Origin: Stigmatella ashevillena
GTDB lineage: Bacteria; Myxococcota; Myxococcia; Myxococcales; Myxococcaceae
Assembly: GCF_028368975.1 (NCBI RefSeq)
Contig: NZ_JAQNDM010000002.1
Span: 310,001 to 374,000 of the forward strand
Direction: 5' to 3'
DNA length: 64,000 nucleotides
Each line of letters begins with the position of its first letter. Within the stretch, counting starts at the first letter, position 1. Positions 25,041 through 33,917 of the stretch are shown piece by piece. Made by a program: the position numbers and the translations under genes. Below the pieces are notes generated by a model. It was given only the letters and a program-made list of their open reading frames with translations, was not told the origin of the DNA and searched no databases.

Positions 25041-27602
25041 CTAGCTCCCCGCCGGAGGCGTTCCTCCGGCGAGCTGTGCCAGGGCCCGGCCGATGCCGGC
25101 CAGATCATAGGGCTTTGGAAGCAGCACGGCGCTCCCCATCAGGGCCCCTTCCCCCGGGGTCAGGGTCACGCCGTAGCCCGAGGCAATGATGACCTGCAAG
25201 CGGGGGTGCCGGAGGACCGCCTCGCGGGCCAACTCCACGCCCGACTGGCCCGGCAGGCTCACGTCCGTGAACAGGATGTCGAAGCGGTCCGTGGCCAGGG
25301 CCTCGCGGGCTTCTTCCGCGCTCGCCACGGCCAGCACCCGGTGCCCCAGGACATCCAGCAGCTCCAACGCGGACGTCCGGATGGCCTCGTCATCCTCCAC
25401 GAGGAGCACATGCCGGGACACTTTCGCCGCGGGGAGGGAGGTCCCCCCTGCCGTCAGGGGTGGAGAACGGAACATCTGGCGCAGCTTCCGGGCCAAGTCC
25501 TCCCGCCGGTAGGGCTTGCTCAGCAGGCTGACGCCGGGATCGAGCCGTCCTCCATGGACGATGGCGTTCTCCGTGTAGCCCGAGGTGAACAAGACCTGGA
25601 TGTGCGGGAAGAGCGCCTTGGCCTGCCGGGCCAGCTCGGGGCTGCGGACCGGGCCGGGCATGACCACGTCGGTGAACACCAGATCGATGGGTACCCCACT
25701 CTGGAGGACCGCCAGCGCGGTCTGGCCGTCGTTGGCCTTGAGCACGCGGTAGCCCAGCTCGGTCAGAATCTCCACCACGGTGGCGCGCACCTCGGCATCG
25801 TCCTCGACCACCAGGATGGTCTCGGAGCCCCCTTCGACGGGGCCCGTGACGATCTCGGGGAGGCTCACCTCTGACTGGAACGTGCGTGGCAGGTAGATCC
25901 GGAGGGTCGTTCCGTGGCCGATCTCGCTGTAGATCTTGATGTGGCCCTCGGTCTGCTTGACGAAGCCATACACCATGCTCAGCCCGAGGCCCGTCCCGCG
26001 TCCCTCGGTCTTGGTGGTGAAGAACGGTTCGAAGGCACGCTCCAGGATTTCGGGGGTCATGCCACAGCCCGTATCGGAGACGGCCAACAGAACGTACTGG
26101 CCGGGCACCACTTCTGGATGCAGCAGGGCGTAGTGATCATCCAACATGGCGTTGCCCGCCTCGATGGTGAGCTTGCCCTCCCCGTCCATGGCATCTCGGG
26201 CGTTGATCGCCAGGTTCAGGATGACGTTCTCGAGCTGGTTGGGATCCACCAGGGTGTTCCAGAGCCCACCGCCGATGACCGTCTCGAGCTGGATGTTCTC
26301 GCCCAGCGCGCGCCGCAGCAGTTCGTCCATGCCGCGCACCAGCCGGCCCAGGTTGAGGACCTTGGGTTCGAGCGGCTGCCGCCGCGCGAAGGCGAGCAAC
26401 TGGGAGGCCAGCCGGGCTCCCCGGTCAACGGCGCCAATGGCGGTCTCCACGCGGCGCTGCGCCCGCTCACTCCCGGCCACATCCCGGTGCAGGAGTTGGA
26501 GGTTGCCGCTGATGACCTGGAGCAGGTTGTTGAAGTCGTGTGCCACCCCGCCCGTGAGCTTGCCGACCGCTTCCATCTTCTGGGCCTGCCGCAGCGCGGC
26601 CTCGGTCTTCCGCTGTTCCGCCTCGCTCTCTTCGAGCGCGCGGGTGCGCTCCCGGACCAGCTCCTCGAGGTGCTCCCGGTACTTGCGCAGCTCATCCTGG
26701 GCGCGCTTCTGCTCGGTGATGTCGTGGCCCTGGACGAAGATCCCCGAGATCGCCCCATGGGAGTCGACGATCGGCTGGTACACGAAATCGAGGCACACCT
26801 GCTCTGGCGGAGCGTTGGGATGCCGCTGCAAGAGCAGCTCCATGCCCCGGCCGACGAAGGGTTCTCCCGTGGAGAACACCCGGTCGAGCAGCTCGAAGTA
26901 ACCCTGCCCCTCGAGTTCGGTGAGGATGTCCCGGACGCTCTTACCAATGATTTCGCGGTGGCCCACCAACTGCAAATAGGTGGCGTTCGCCATCTCGAAC
27001 ACATGGTGGCGCCCTCGCAGAAAGGCCATGAAGCTGGGGGCCTGCTCGAACAGCCGCAGGAGGTGACGGCGCTCCGCGTCCAGCAGCCGGTTGGCCTCTT
27101 GAACCACCTGCGCGCGGTGGAGGACACCGGCCTCCATCTGCTCCGGGGGAGGCCTCACCGCGAGCGCCTTCTCGGAGTCCTTCACGGACTGCTTGAGGTG
27201 CTGGAGCTCGGTCACGTCCACGGTGTGCTGGAGGATGTGGGTCACCGTTCCCCTCGCGTCGAGCAAGGGGATGTGGGTCGCACTCCAGTAGCGATCCTCG
27301 ATGACCGTCTTTCCGTCGATCTCCTTGGGGACCCGGTAGGGGATCAGCGCCAGCGTGTCCGGGACGCGCTGGGTCAAGACCCGGACAAATGACTCCCTGA
27401 GCTGGCGCGCGCTGCTGTTCTCGAGATCATCCGGATCATGGGGAAAGGCAGCGAATAAGTTGCGGCCGATGAGCTCCTCGCGCCGGCTCGCGGTGATCCG
27501 CAGATAGGCTTCATTGGCCGCGACGTACCGCAACTCGCGATCCAGCAACATGTACGGATTGGGGGAGAGGTTGAAGAGCGTCTCGAAATCGATGTGGGAC
27601 AT
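25041..27602 (-). CDS. Hybrid sensor histidine kinase: PAS-PAS-HisKA-HATPase-REC-REC
   Basis: 853 residues, no membrane segment, so cytosolic. PAS domain 1 covers about residues 5-135 and PAS 2 about 180-300, then a coiled coil. The H-box [11 protein letters not shown] has phospho-acceptor His355. N-box [11 protein letters not shown]1 SDTGCGMT, F-box PFFTTK and G2 GTGLGLSM complete the ATPase. Two receivers follow, with Asp645 in VFTDVVMPG and Asp780 in LFTDVSLPG. The His-Asp-Asp layout predicts internal phosphotransfer; no output domain or partner regulator is adjacent. It is transcribed towards mltG with no gap between stops. Confidence 0.92.
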   Translation of the reverse strand: MSHIDFETLFNLSPNPYMLLDRELRYVAANEAYLRITASRREELIGRNLFAAFPHDPDDLENSSARQLRESFVRVLTQRVPDTLALIPYRVPKEIDGKTVIEDRYWSATHIPLLDARGTVTHILQHTVDVTELQHLKQSVKDSEKALAVRPPPEQMEAGVLHRAQVVQEANRLLDAERRHLLRLFEQAPSFMAFLRGRHHVFEMANATYLQLVGHREIIGKSVRDILTELEGQGYFELLDRVFSTGEPFVGRGMELLLQRHPNAPPEQVCLDFVYQPIVDSHGAISGIFVQGHDITEQKRAQDELRKYREHLEELVRERTRALEESEAEQRKTEAALRQAQKMEAVGKLTGGVAHDFNNLLQVISGNLQLLHRDVAGSERAQRRVETAIGAVDRGARLASQLLAFARRQPLEPKVLNLGRLVRGMDELLRRALGENIQLETVIGGGLWNTLVDPNQLENVILNLAINARDAMDGEGKLTIEAGNAMLDDHYALLHPEVVPGQYVLLAVSDTGCGMTPEILERAFEPFFTTKTEGRGTGLGLSMVYGFVKQTEGHIKIYSEIGHGTTLRIYLPRTFQSEVSLPEIVTGPVEGGSETILVVEDDAEVRATVVEILTELGYRVLKANDGQTALAVLQSGVPIDLVFTDVVMPGPVRSPELARQAKALFPHIQVLFTSGYTENAIVHGGRLDPGVSLLSKPYRREDLARKLRQMFRSPPLTAGGTSLPAAKVSRHVLLVEDDEAIRTSALELLDVLGHRVLAVASAEEAREALATDRFDILFTDVSLPGQSGVELAREAVLRHPRLQVIIASGYGVTLTPGEGALMGSAVLLPKPYDLAGIGRALAQLAGGTPPAGS
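25050..25071. terminator. Hairpin at the mltG/histidine-kinase convergence
   Basis: CGCCGGAGG-CGTT-CCTCCGGCG is a perfect 9-bp stem with a 4-nt loop, 10 bp after the mltG stop. It lies within the last codons of the facing kinase gene. No T-tract is present. Confidence 0.4.
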
Positions 27603-27701
27603 GGGTGAGCGAGGGCCGGTGCCGTCCCCTTCCTGGTCTCCGCACTTACACGGACTCGCGGATCCCCTCTAGTGACGCGTGCAGTTCGAGCCTCGTGGCG
27701 C

Positions 27702-28286
27702 TCAGTCCTGGACGGACTGAACAATTTTCCGGGGTGCGTTCCCCGGGGCGGCGTAGAGGTAGATCGGGGTGCGGTAGAGATCCGCTGCCACGGCGGTGCG
27801 ATACGGCGTCCATCCTCGCAGCGCGAAGGTATGGCTCAGGATGAAGGCGCCCGGGGGAAGCTCCGCCGCCAGCTTGGGAGCCAGGCGCCGCATGGCCTCG
27901 GGGAAAAGGTAACAGACGGCCAGCGAAGCCCCCGCGAACGAGACCTGGGAGAAGTCCCGGCGCACGAACCGGAGGTTGCGCCGGGGAGCCAGCCGCTGGC
28001 GCAACCAGCCAAACGCGTACGGAAGGGGGGACAGCTCGAAGCCCACCACCTGGGCCCGTGGGCACGCATCCGCCAACGCGAAGGCCAGCGTTCCCCAGCC
28101 GGAGCCAAGCTCCAGCACCGTCCCCTCCAGGTCCGGAGGGAGGAGCTTCAGCAGCTCCCTCCGGACCCTGGCGGAAGTCGGCATGGGGGAGATGCCCGTC
28201 CGCAGCGTAAAGAAGACAATGGACAGCATGCCCCCCAAGAGGAGGGCCAACAGCGTCAGGTAGAGAAAGGTGCCGCCCGGGCTCAC
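27702..28286 (-). CDS. Membrane-anchored class I SAM methyltransferase
   Basis: About 194 residues. One N-terminal transmembrane helix (FLYLTLLALLLGGMLSIVFF) is followed by a cytosolic methyltransferase fold: motif I TVLELGSGWGTLAFALA, acidic motif II VVGFELSP, then RRDFSQVSF and CYLFPEAM. GTG at 28286 is used; a TTG at 28304 would add six residues, and neither has a strong Shine-Dalgarno. The acceptor is unknown; the anchor suggests a lipid or membrane-associated substrate. It lies 52 bp downstream of the serpin gene on the same strand. Confidence 0.75.
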   Translation of the reverse strand: MSPGGTFLYLTLLALLLGGMLSIVFFTLRTGISPMPTSARVRRELLKLLPPDLEGTVLELGSGWGTLAFALADACPRAQVVGFELSPLPYAFGWLRQRLAPRRNLRFVRRDFSQVSFAGASLAVCYLFPEAMRRLAPKLAAELPPGAFILSHTFALRGWTPYRTAVAADLYRTPIYLYAAPGNAPRKIVQSVQD

Positions 28287-28338
28287 GGCGGCGGAGCATG
28301 TCAACCGTCGAGGGAAAGAACCACCCTCCCCCCGCTGC

Positions 28339-29652
28339 CTACGGCTTCACGTATCGGCCGAGGAAGAGCACGGTCTTCGTTTCCGCATCCTCGATGAGGA
28401 AGAGAAAGGGCCGGTTCACGGTGAGTGGCTCGGGCACGGACGGGGGCCCCACGATGACCGCCGTGGCCGCCGCTGCTTCGGTGCCCTTCTCATCCACGGC
28501 GACGAAGGCCTTGTGCTCCACGCGCGCGATGGCCAGGGCCTCCTGGGTGGTCAGGCCCGAGAAATCGGCCCTGTCCGAGAACGCATCGGTCATCCCCAGC
28601 GCCTTAAGCGTAGCGGCCAGGGAGAAATCCTTCTCCACCTGGAAGCGAGGAAAGCCGAGGGCCACGTAGCGGTTCACCAGGGCGCCCCGGACCTCGGACA
28701 GGAAGGCCGCCGAGAGCCGGGATTCGATCTCCGCGAACCGCCCTTGCTGGGGAACGATGAGCAGCATGCGGTAGGTGTTCTTTATGTAGGGCAGGCCCAC
28801 TGCCTCGAAGCCCTCTCCCTGCATGTAGTCGACCCCGCCACTGCGGTTCATCATCTGAACCTGCTGCGTGCTTCCATCCAGCAAGGTGAACGGGGCGGCA
28901 CGGGTCGCCGTAGGAATGAACGGTGAGGCCCACGCGCCCTTGAAATAGAGCGCGTTGACCAGCAGAAGACGCGTGCTGCTCTCCACCGAGCCCACCGGAA
29001 GCAGATCCTTGATGCGGCCTTCCGTCTGGTTCTTCACCCACTCGTTGATGGCGTCGCGGATGGCCGAGGCCTGGGTGGTGAAGTCCACCACGCGCATGCC
29101 ATTGCCATAATAGAGCGCCAGCACATCGAGGAACGCGGGCACGAAGGAGAAGCCCTTCTGGCTCCAGGTGGCGTTCACCAGGCGCAGAAAGGTCGGCGTG
29201 CCCTGTCCTCCCACCGTCGCGTCCGCCTGGGCCTGAAGCTTCAGGTTCAGCGCATTGGAGGCAGGGTGAAGCCGTGCCTGGGGCAGCGAGACGTGAAGGG
29301 TCTCGGCCATCTCGGCCTCGGTGTTGCCACGGGCGCCCGTGTACACCATGGACAATGCCTGGGTGATGCTGAACGGCGAGAAGAAGAGGTTCTCTCCGGG
29401 TTTGGCAATCTTCCGGTACAGGGACGCGCCAAAGTCGGTGTTCCCGGTGACGAGCTCGGCGATGTCCTGGGCAGGCACATCGGGGGTGGTCACCCGCTCC
29501 TTGCCCGAGGAGACATACTCACCCAGCGAGTCTGTCTCGCCTGGAGATTCGGACGCTGGCCTCCCCTCCTCTGGATTCTCGGCCTCAGAGCAGTGCGCGA
29601 GTGCCATGGCGGCGGTGAACAGGGGGACGAGCCACCTTCGGGATGAAGTCAT
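28339..29652 (-). CDS. Serpin-family protease inhibitor, lipoprotein
   Basis: 437 residues; ATG with AGGAG 6 nt upstream. The signal ends in the lipobox ALAHC, giving a surface lipoprotein, then an acidic linker of about 50 residues. The rest is a full serpin: FSPFSITQALSMVYTGARGNT, NATWSQKGFSF, LLLVNALYFKGAW, and the C-terminal VNRPFLFLIEDAETKTVLFLGR. The reactive-loop hinge VDEKGTEAAAATAV has the Gly, Thr/Glu and Ala run of inhibitory serpins, so it should trap a serine or cysteine protease. The P1 residue cannot be fixed by eye; the loop continues VIVGPPSVPE. Confidence 0.93.
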   Translation of the reverse strand: MTSSRRWLVPLFTAAMALAHCSEAENPEEGRPASESPGETDSLGEYVSSGKERVTTPDVPAQDIAELVTGNTDFGASLYRKIAKPGENLFFSPFSITQALSMVYTGARGNTEAEMAETLHVSLPQARLHPASNALNLKLQAQADATVGGQGTPTFLRLVNATWSQKGFSFVPAFLDVLALYYGNGMRVVDFTTQASAIRDAINEWVKNQTEGRIKDLLPVGSVESSTRLLLVNALYFKGAWASPFIPTATRAAPFTLLDGSTQQVQMMNRSGGVDYMQGEGFEAVGLPYIKNTYRMLLIVPQQGRFAEIESRLSAAFLSEVRGALVNRYVALGFPRFQVEKDFSLAATLKALGMTDAFSDRADFSGLTTQEALAIARVEHKAFVAVDEKGTEAAAATAVIVGPPSVPEPLTVNRPFLFLIEDAETKTVLFLGRYVKP

Positions 29653-29718
29653 TCCTTGCTCCTGACAGCGAGTTTCCGCCATCAGGAAGCAATTGGCATG
29701 CTCACTCGCAGTCTCAGT

Positions 29719-29738
29719 GACTCCAAGGGCTTGGAGTC
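29719..29738 (-). terminator. Hairpin downstream of the ELWxxDGT-protein gene
   Basis: GACTCCAAG-GG-CTTGGAGTC is a perfect 9-bp inverted repeat 41 bp after the stop of the repeat-protein gene, before the serpin start. It is the probable end of the protease-FHA-repeat operon. Confidence 0.4.
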
Positions 29739-29779
29739 TGTCCGCGGAGGGAAGTCCTCAAATTTCCGTCGAGGACCAA

Positions 29780-32700
29780 TCACCGATTCGAGCGGCGCCG
29801 GCGCACCATGGGCAGCAGGGCCATCACGGCCCATCCCAGGAGGCTGCCAGGAGAGGCCGCACAGCCAGACTTCTCCGGCTTCGGATCGGGATCCGGCAGA
29901 GGCACCGTGTTGTCCTTCACCTTCACCGTGACAAAGAACGTGCAGGTGGACTTGTTGCCCGAGGCGTCCTCGGCGGTCACGCTCACTGGCGTCGAGCCCA
30001 CGTCAAAGGAAGCCCCCGAGTCCTTGCTGTAGGTGAGCACCACGTCCGAGAACGCATCCTCGGCCTGGGCCGCGCCGTAAGTCGCCGGGCTCGAGGTGCC
30101 TTCGGGCACCTCCAACACCGTCTCCGCGGGGCAGACCAGCTTGGGGGGCTCGACGTCCCGGAAGCCATTGTCCCCGATGGCCCAGAGCTCCGCGCCCGTC
30201 GAGCCCACCTGGGCCACGAAGAACACGAAGTTCCCAGCACCGGTGAAGCTTCGGGGCTCGGAGCTGTTGTTGCCCGGGGCCAGGTCCACCACGCGGAAGG
30301 TTCCCCCTTCCGACCCATCGCTGGTCCAGGGCTCGAGTGAGCTTTCCCCGTCCGATGCGGCGAAGTAGAGCCTTCCCCCCACCGCGCGCAGCTCCTGGGG
30401 GAGGGAGTCTCCAGGGCCTGGGGAGATGTCCTTCACCCGCAGCGTCCCCGAGCTCGTTCCATTGCTCTTCCACAGCTCGATGCCATTGAGGCCGTTCGAG
30501 CCCGCGAAGAAGAGCGTGGAGCCCACCACGGTCAGCTCGCTGAGCACGGCCTCTCCGGAGCCCACGAAGAGATCCTTCACCTCCACCGTGCCCTGCTCCG
30601 TTCCATCGCTTCGCCAGAGCGCCAGACCGTTTCCGTCGTTCGCGGCGAAAAAGAGCGTGTTTCCCACTCCAACGAGCTGAGAGGGATAGGCACTCGCCGC
30701 CCCAGGCGCGATGTCCTTGACGCGAACGGTGCCCGCCGTCGTCCCATCGCTCTTCCACAGCTCCTGATCGCCTCGCGCATCCGTGGCGACGAAGAACAGC
30801 GTGTTGCCCACGCCCATCAAGGACGTGGGATCAGCGCTCTGAGCGCCTTCGGCGATGTCCTTGACGCGAACGGTGCCCGCTTCCGTCCCGTCGCTCTTCC
30901 ACAGCTCACGCCCCACGGTGCTGGACTCCCACACGGAGAAGAAGACGCGGTCTGCCACCACCGTGAGCCCCGCGGGCTGGACACTGCCCGGATCCAGACC
31001 GAATGCCTTGACCTGCACCGTCCCGGATTCCGTTCCGTCGCTCTTCCAGAGGCCCAGCGGCTCTCCCGCCCGGTTGCCAAAGAAGAACAGCTCGCTGCCC
31101 CGCGCCACCATGGACGTACGGCCCCGGGGATCCAAGAACACTTGCGTGTCCTTCACCCGCACCGTGCCGGTTTCGGTGCCATCGCTTCGCCACAGGCCCG
31201 CCTGCTTTCCATCGGAGGCGCTGAAGTAGAGCTGCCCCTGGAAGGCCGTCAGTGCCTCTGGAGTGCCACTCGCCTCTCCCGGGGCCAGGTCCTTCACCCG
31301 GGACGTGCCTCGAAAGCGCGCGTTGCTCTTCCAGAGCTCCGCTCCCGTGACGCCATCATCCGCCTGGAAGAAGAGCGTTCCATTCACTTCCGTCAAATGG
31401 CGGGGATTCGAAGGGCTCTCCGGCGGGGAGGCGAAGTCCCTCACCAAGGCCGTGCCCGCTTCCGTCCCATCGCTCTTCCATAGCTGGAGCTGGCGCGCCT
31501 CCGTGCCGGCGTTCACCGTGAAGAGGACCGCCCCATTCACCTCCGTGAATCCCGAGGGGGCGGGCCCCTCGGTGCCCGGGAGAATGTCCTTCACCCGCAC
31601 GGTGCCCGCCGCCGTGCCATCGCTCTTCCACAGTTGCTGGTCCGCCGCGCGGAAGAACAGCGTGCCGTTGATGACGCGGTGGTCCGCACCGCTGTCCAAG
31701 GGCGCCGGAAGGTCCGCCCGCACCTTCACCGTGCCCGCCTCGGTGCCATCGCTCTTCCACAGCACCGTGCCGCCCGCCGCATCCGCCGCCTTGAACACGA
31801 GCTGTCCATTCAGCGCCCGGAACCCCATGGGCAGCGAATCCGAGGGCCCGGGGAAGATGTCCTTGACCCGCACGGTCCCGGCCGCCGTCCCATCGCTCTT
31901 CCACAGCTCGGCACCGGAGCCGCCATCCTCGGCGCGCAGGAAGAGCTGTCCGTTCACCCAGAGCATCTCGCGGATGTTCGAGCTCCCGGCTCCCGGGTGG
32001 ATGTCCTTGACCATCACCGTGCCGGCTTCGGTTCCATCACTCTTCCACAGCTCGTCCCCATGCTCCCCATCCGAGGCCTGGAAGTAGAAGGTCTCTGCTT
32101 CGGCGGGGATGAACGAGGACTCCAGACTCAGGTGGAGCTCCTTCACGCGCATCGTCCCGGAGGAGGTGCCGTCGCTCTTCCACAGCTCCGTGGCGCCGTT
32201 GGCGCCCGTGGCACCGAAGTAGAGCACCTTGCCGATCACCCGCGGGTTGCTGAGGGGCAGACCGCGCTCTCCAGGAATGAGCTCCCGGATGAGCTGGGTC
32301 CCTTCCGCCGTCCCATTGCTCTTCCACAGCTCGTAGCCCGTCTTCCCGTCGCTGGCCTGGAAGAGGATTCCCCCCGCGAAGGGCTGGAGGAAGCGAGGCT
32401 CGGAGTCTCCGGCTCCTGGGGCGATGTCCCGGACCATCACCGTGCCGGCTTCCGTCCCATCACTCTTCCACAGCTCCGTGCCCGTGGTCGTCGCGCCCCG
32501 GGCGGTGAAGAAGAGCGTCTCTCCGGCCGCCAGCAGGTTGTGGGGATTGGAACTCCCAGGACCTGGAAAGAGGTCCTTCACCCGCACGGTGCCCGAGAGG
32601 GTGCCGTCGCTCTTCCACAGCTCCGTGCCCGTCCGGGCATCCGTGGAGACGAAGAAGACCGTCTTGCCCACCGTGGTGCTCCAGGTCGGTCCCGCCTCGA

Positions 32701-32905
32701 CCGGAGGCCCCTCCACGAAGTGCGTTCCGTTGATGTCCTGCACCTGGAAGGCCCACCACCCCGAAGGGCTCGCCAGGAATCCCTCCGCCTGGGAGGGCTG
32801 GGGAGCCAGGCGCCGGGCTTCGTGCTCCGGTTCCATCGGACCACAGCCTGCCCCCAGCGCCAGTGCGACATACACCCATCCCCATCGGGGGCTTCCATTC
32901 ATCAT
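29780..32905 (-). CDS. ELWxxDGT-repeat surface lipoprotein with HYR domain and MYXO-CTERM-like tail
   Basis: 1041 residues. The ATG at 32905 is 4 nt after GAGGAG and starts a signal with lipobox LGAGCG. About 17 repeats of roughly 47 residues follow, each with ELWKSDGTxxGTxxVKD, probably forming one or more beta-propellers. A hyalin-repeat (HYR) domain comes next (PPKLVCPAETVLEVPEGT, GSTPVSVTAEDASGNKSTCTF). The end, SGCAASPGSLLGWAVMAL then MVRRRR, is a MYXO-CTERM-type sorting signal (Cys, membrane span, Arg cluster). Two potential anchors in one protein is unusual. It is the third gene of an operon, 13 bp after the FHA gene. Confidence 0.88.
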   Translation of the reverse strand: MMNGSPRWGWVYVALALGAGCGPMEPEHEARRLAPQPSQAEGFLASPSGWWAFQVQDINGTHFVEGPPVEAGPTWSTTVGKTVFFVSTDARTGTELWKSDGTLSGTVRVKDLFPGPGSSNPHNLLAAGETLFFTARGATTTGTELWKSDGTEAGTVMVRDIAPGAGDSEPRFLQPFAGGILFQASDGKTGYELWKSNGTAEGTQLIRELIPGERGLPLSNPRVIGKVLYFGATGANGATELWKSDGTSSGTMRVKELHLSLESSFIPAEAETFYFQASDGEHGDELWKSDGTEAGTVMVKDIHPGAGSSNIREMLWVNGQLFLRAEDGGSGAELWKSDGTAAGTVRVKDIFPGPSDSLPMGFRALNGQLVFKAADAAGGTVLWKSDGTEAGTVKVRADLPAPLDSGADHRVINGTLFFRAADQQLWKSDGTAAGTVRVKDILPGTEGPAPSGFTEVNGAVLFTVNAGTEARQLQLWKSDGTEAGTALVRDFASPPESPSNPRHLTEVNGTLFFQADDGVTGAELWKSNARFRGTSRVKDLAPGEASGTPEALTAFQGQLYFSASDGKQAGLWRSDGTETGTVRVKDTQVFLDPRGRTSMVARGSELFFFGNRAGEPLGLWKSDGTESGTVQVKAFGLDPGSVQPAGLTVVADRVFFSVWESSTVGRELWKSDGTEAGTVRVKDIAEGAQSADPTSLMGVGNTLFFVATDARGDQELWKSDGTTAGTVRVKDIAPGAASAYPSQLVGVGNTLFFAANDGNGLALWRSDGTEQGTVEVKDLFVGSGEAVLSELTVVGSTLFFAGSNGLNGIELWKSNGTSSGTLRVKDISPGPGDSLPQELRAVGGRLYFAASDGESSLEPWTSDGSEGGTFRVVDLAPGNNSSEPRSFTGAGNFVFFVAQVGSTGAELWAIGDNGFRDVEPPKLVCPAETVLEVPEGTSSPATYGAAQAEDAFSDVVLTYSKDSGASFDVGSTPVSVTAEDASGNKSTCTFFVTVKVKDNTVPLPDPDPKPEKSGCAASPGSLLGWAVMALLPMVRRRRSNR

Positions 32906-32918
32906 CGGTCTCCTCAAC

Positions 32919-33917
32919 TCACTCTTCCTTCGCCAGCGTATCCACCTGCTCCTGGATGTCGGCCGTCTCCTGGAAGAACTCCTCCAGGGTCGAGGCAGGC
33001 ACCAGCCGCAGCGATGACGGCAACAAGGTGCGAGGGAAATCCAGCGCGGTGCTGAACCCCTCGTTGCCCAGCAGCTCCTGCGCTTGGACGAGCGTACCAA
33101 AGCCCAGCACGACGACGCCCACCCCCGCACCCAACCGCCGTGAATCCCAGCGCGTCACATACCGCAGGTGCCAGAACAGACACCATGTCAGCAACACCGA
33201 GTAGCCGAGCAAGCTCAACCACTGGATGCTCCCGCCCAGAGAGAGACTGAATCCCAGCACAGTGAGGATTCCCGGCGTACAGACGAATCCCAGCAACGTC
33301 AGGCTGCCGATCGCGCCGTGGGCCCGGAAGTAGAATTGTCGGCGGGCGATCCGGCTCGCGATGGACCAGGCCCCCGCCCAGAAGAGGGAGAGCGTCGCGG
33401 GAAGGAGCACGGCGTACACCAGCTCGCCCCAGTCCGTCTTGTCGTAGCTCGTCAGGTATTCGGACAGCGCCGACGCCACCAGCGCCGACACGAGCGCCGC
33501 CATGAAGAGCGGGGGTTGCTCGAAGAAGCGTCGGCGCGGAACCACGGGCGCCTCGGACACCCAGGTGGTCTCCACCGCGTGGTTCTGGCCCCTGAACCGC
33601 AGCACCGTGTCCCCCACCGCCACGCGGGCGCCGGGGGTGAGCATCAGCTCGGCCAGCGGCGCCCAGGGCTCCAGCCGGAAGGTCCCATTGCGGCTGCCCA
33701 CATCCCGTACCAGGAACCCGCCGCTCTCGGTGCGCTCGATGCGCAGGTGTTTCGTGGAGACCTTGGGATCATCGAGGATGACGTCATTGGTGTAGCCCCG
33801 CCCCACCGTGACGGGAAAGCGCTCCAAGCGGTGGCGCGATTGGACGGCGTCCCCCTCCAAGACCTCCAGGAAGAGCACGTCTTCGTTCAGGACTGCTCCT
33901 AAGGTCACCGCATCCAC
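32919..33917 (-). CDS. FHA-domain membrane protein
   Basis: 332 residues. The N-terminal FHA domain (about residues 30-110) has the phosphothreonine-reading residues VGRGYTND, STKH and SRNGTF. Then come about five transmembrane helices (MAALVSALVASAL, VYAVLLPATLSLFWAGA, GSLTLLGFVCTPGILTVLG, WLSLLGYSVLLTWCLF, VGVVVLGFGTLV) and a short acidic C-terminal tail. The domain should bind a phospho-Thr partner on the cytosolic face; Ser/Thr kinases are encoded nearby. Its start overlaps the upstream protease gene by 13 nt, indicating coupled translation. Confidence 0.85.
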   Translation of the reverse strand: MDAVTLGAVLNEDVLFLEVLEGDAVQSRHRLERFPVTVGRGYTNDVILDDPKVSTKHLRIERTESGGFLVRDVGSRNGTFRLEPWAPLAELMLTPGARVAVGDTVLRFRGQNHAVETTWVSEAPVVPRRRFFEQPPLFMAALVSALVASALSEYLTSYDKTDWGELVYAVLLPATLSLFWAGAWSIASRIARRQFYFRAHGAIGSLTLLGFVCTPGILTVLGFSLSLGGSIQWLSLLGYSVLLTWCLFWHLRYVTRWDSRRLGAGVGVVVLGFGTLVQAQELLGNEGFSTALDFPRTLLPSSLRLVPASTLEEFFQETADIQEQVDTLAKEE

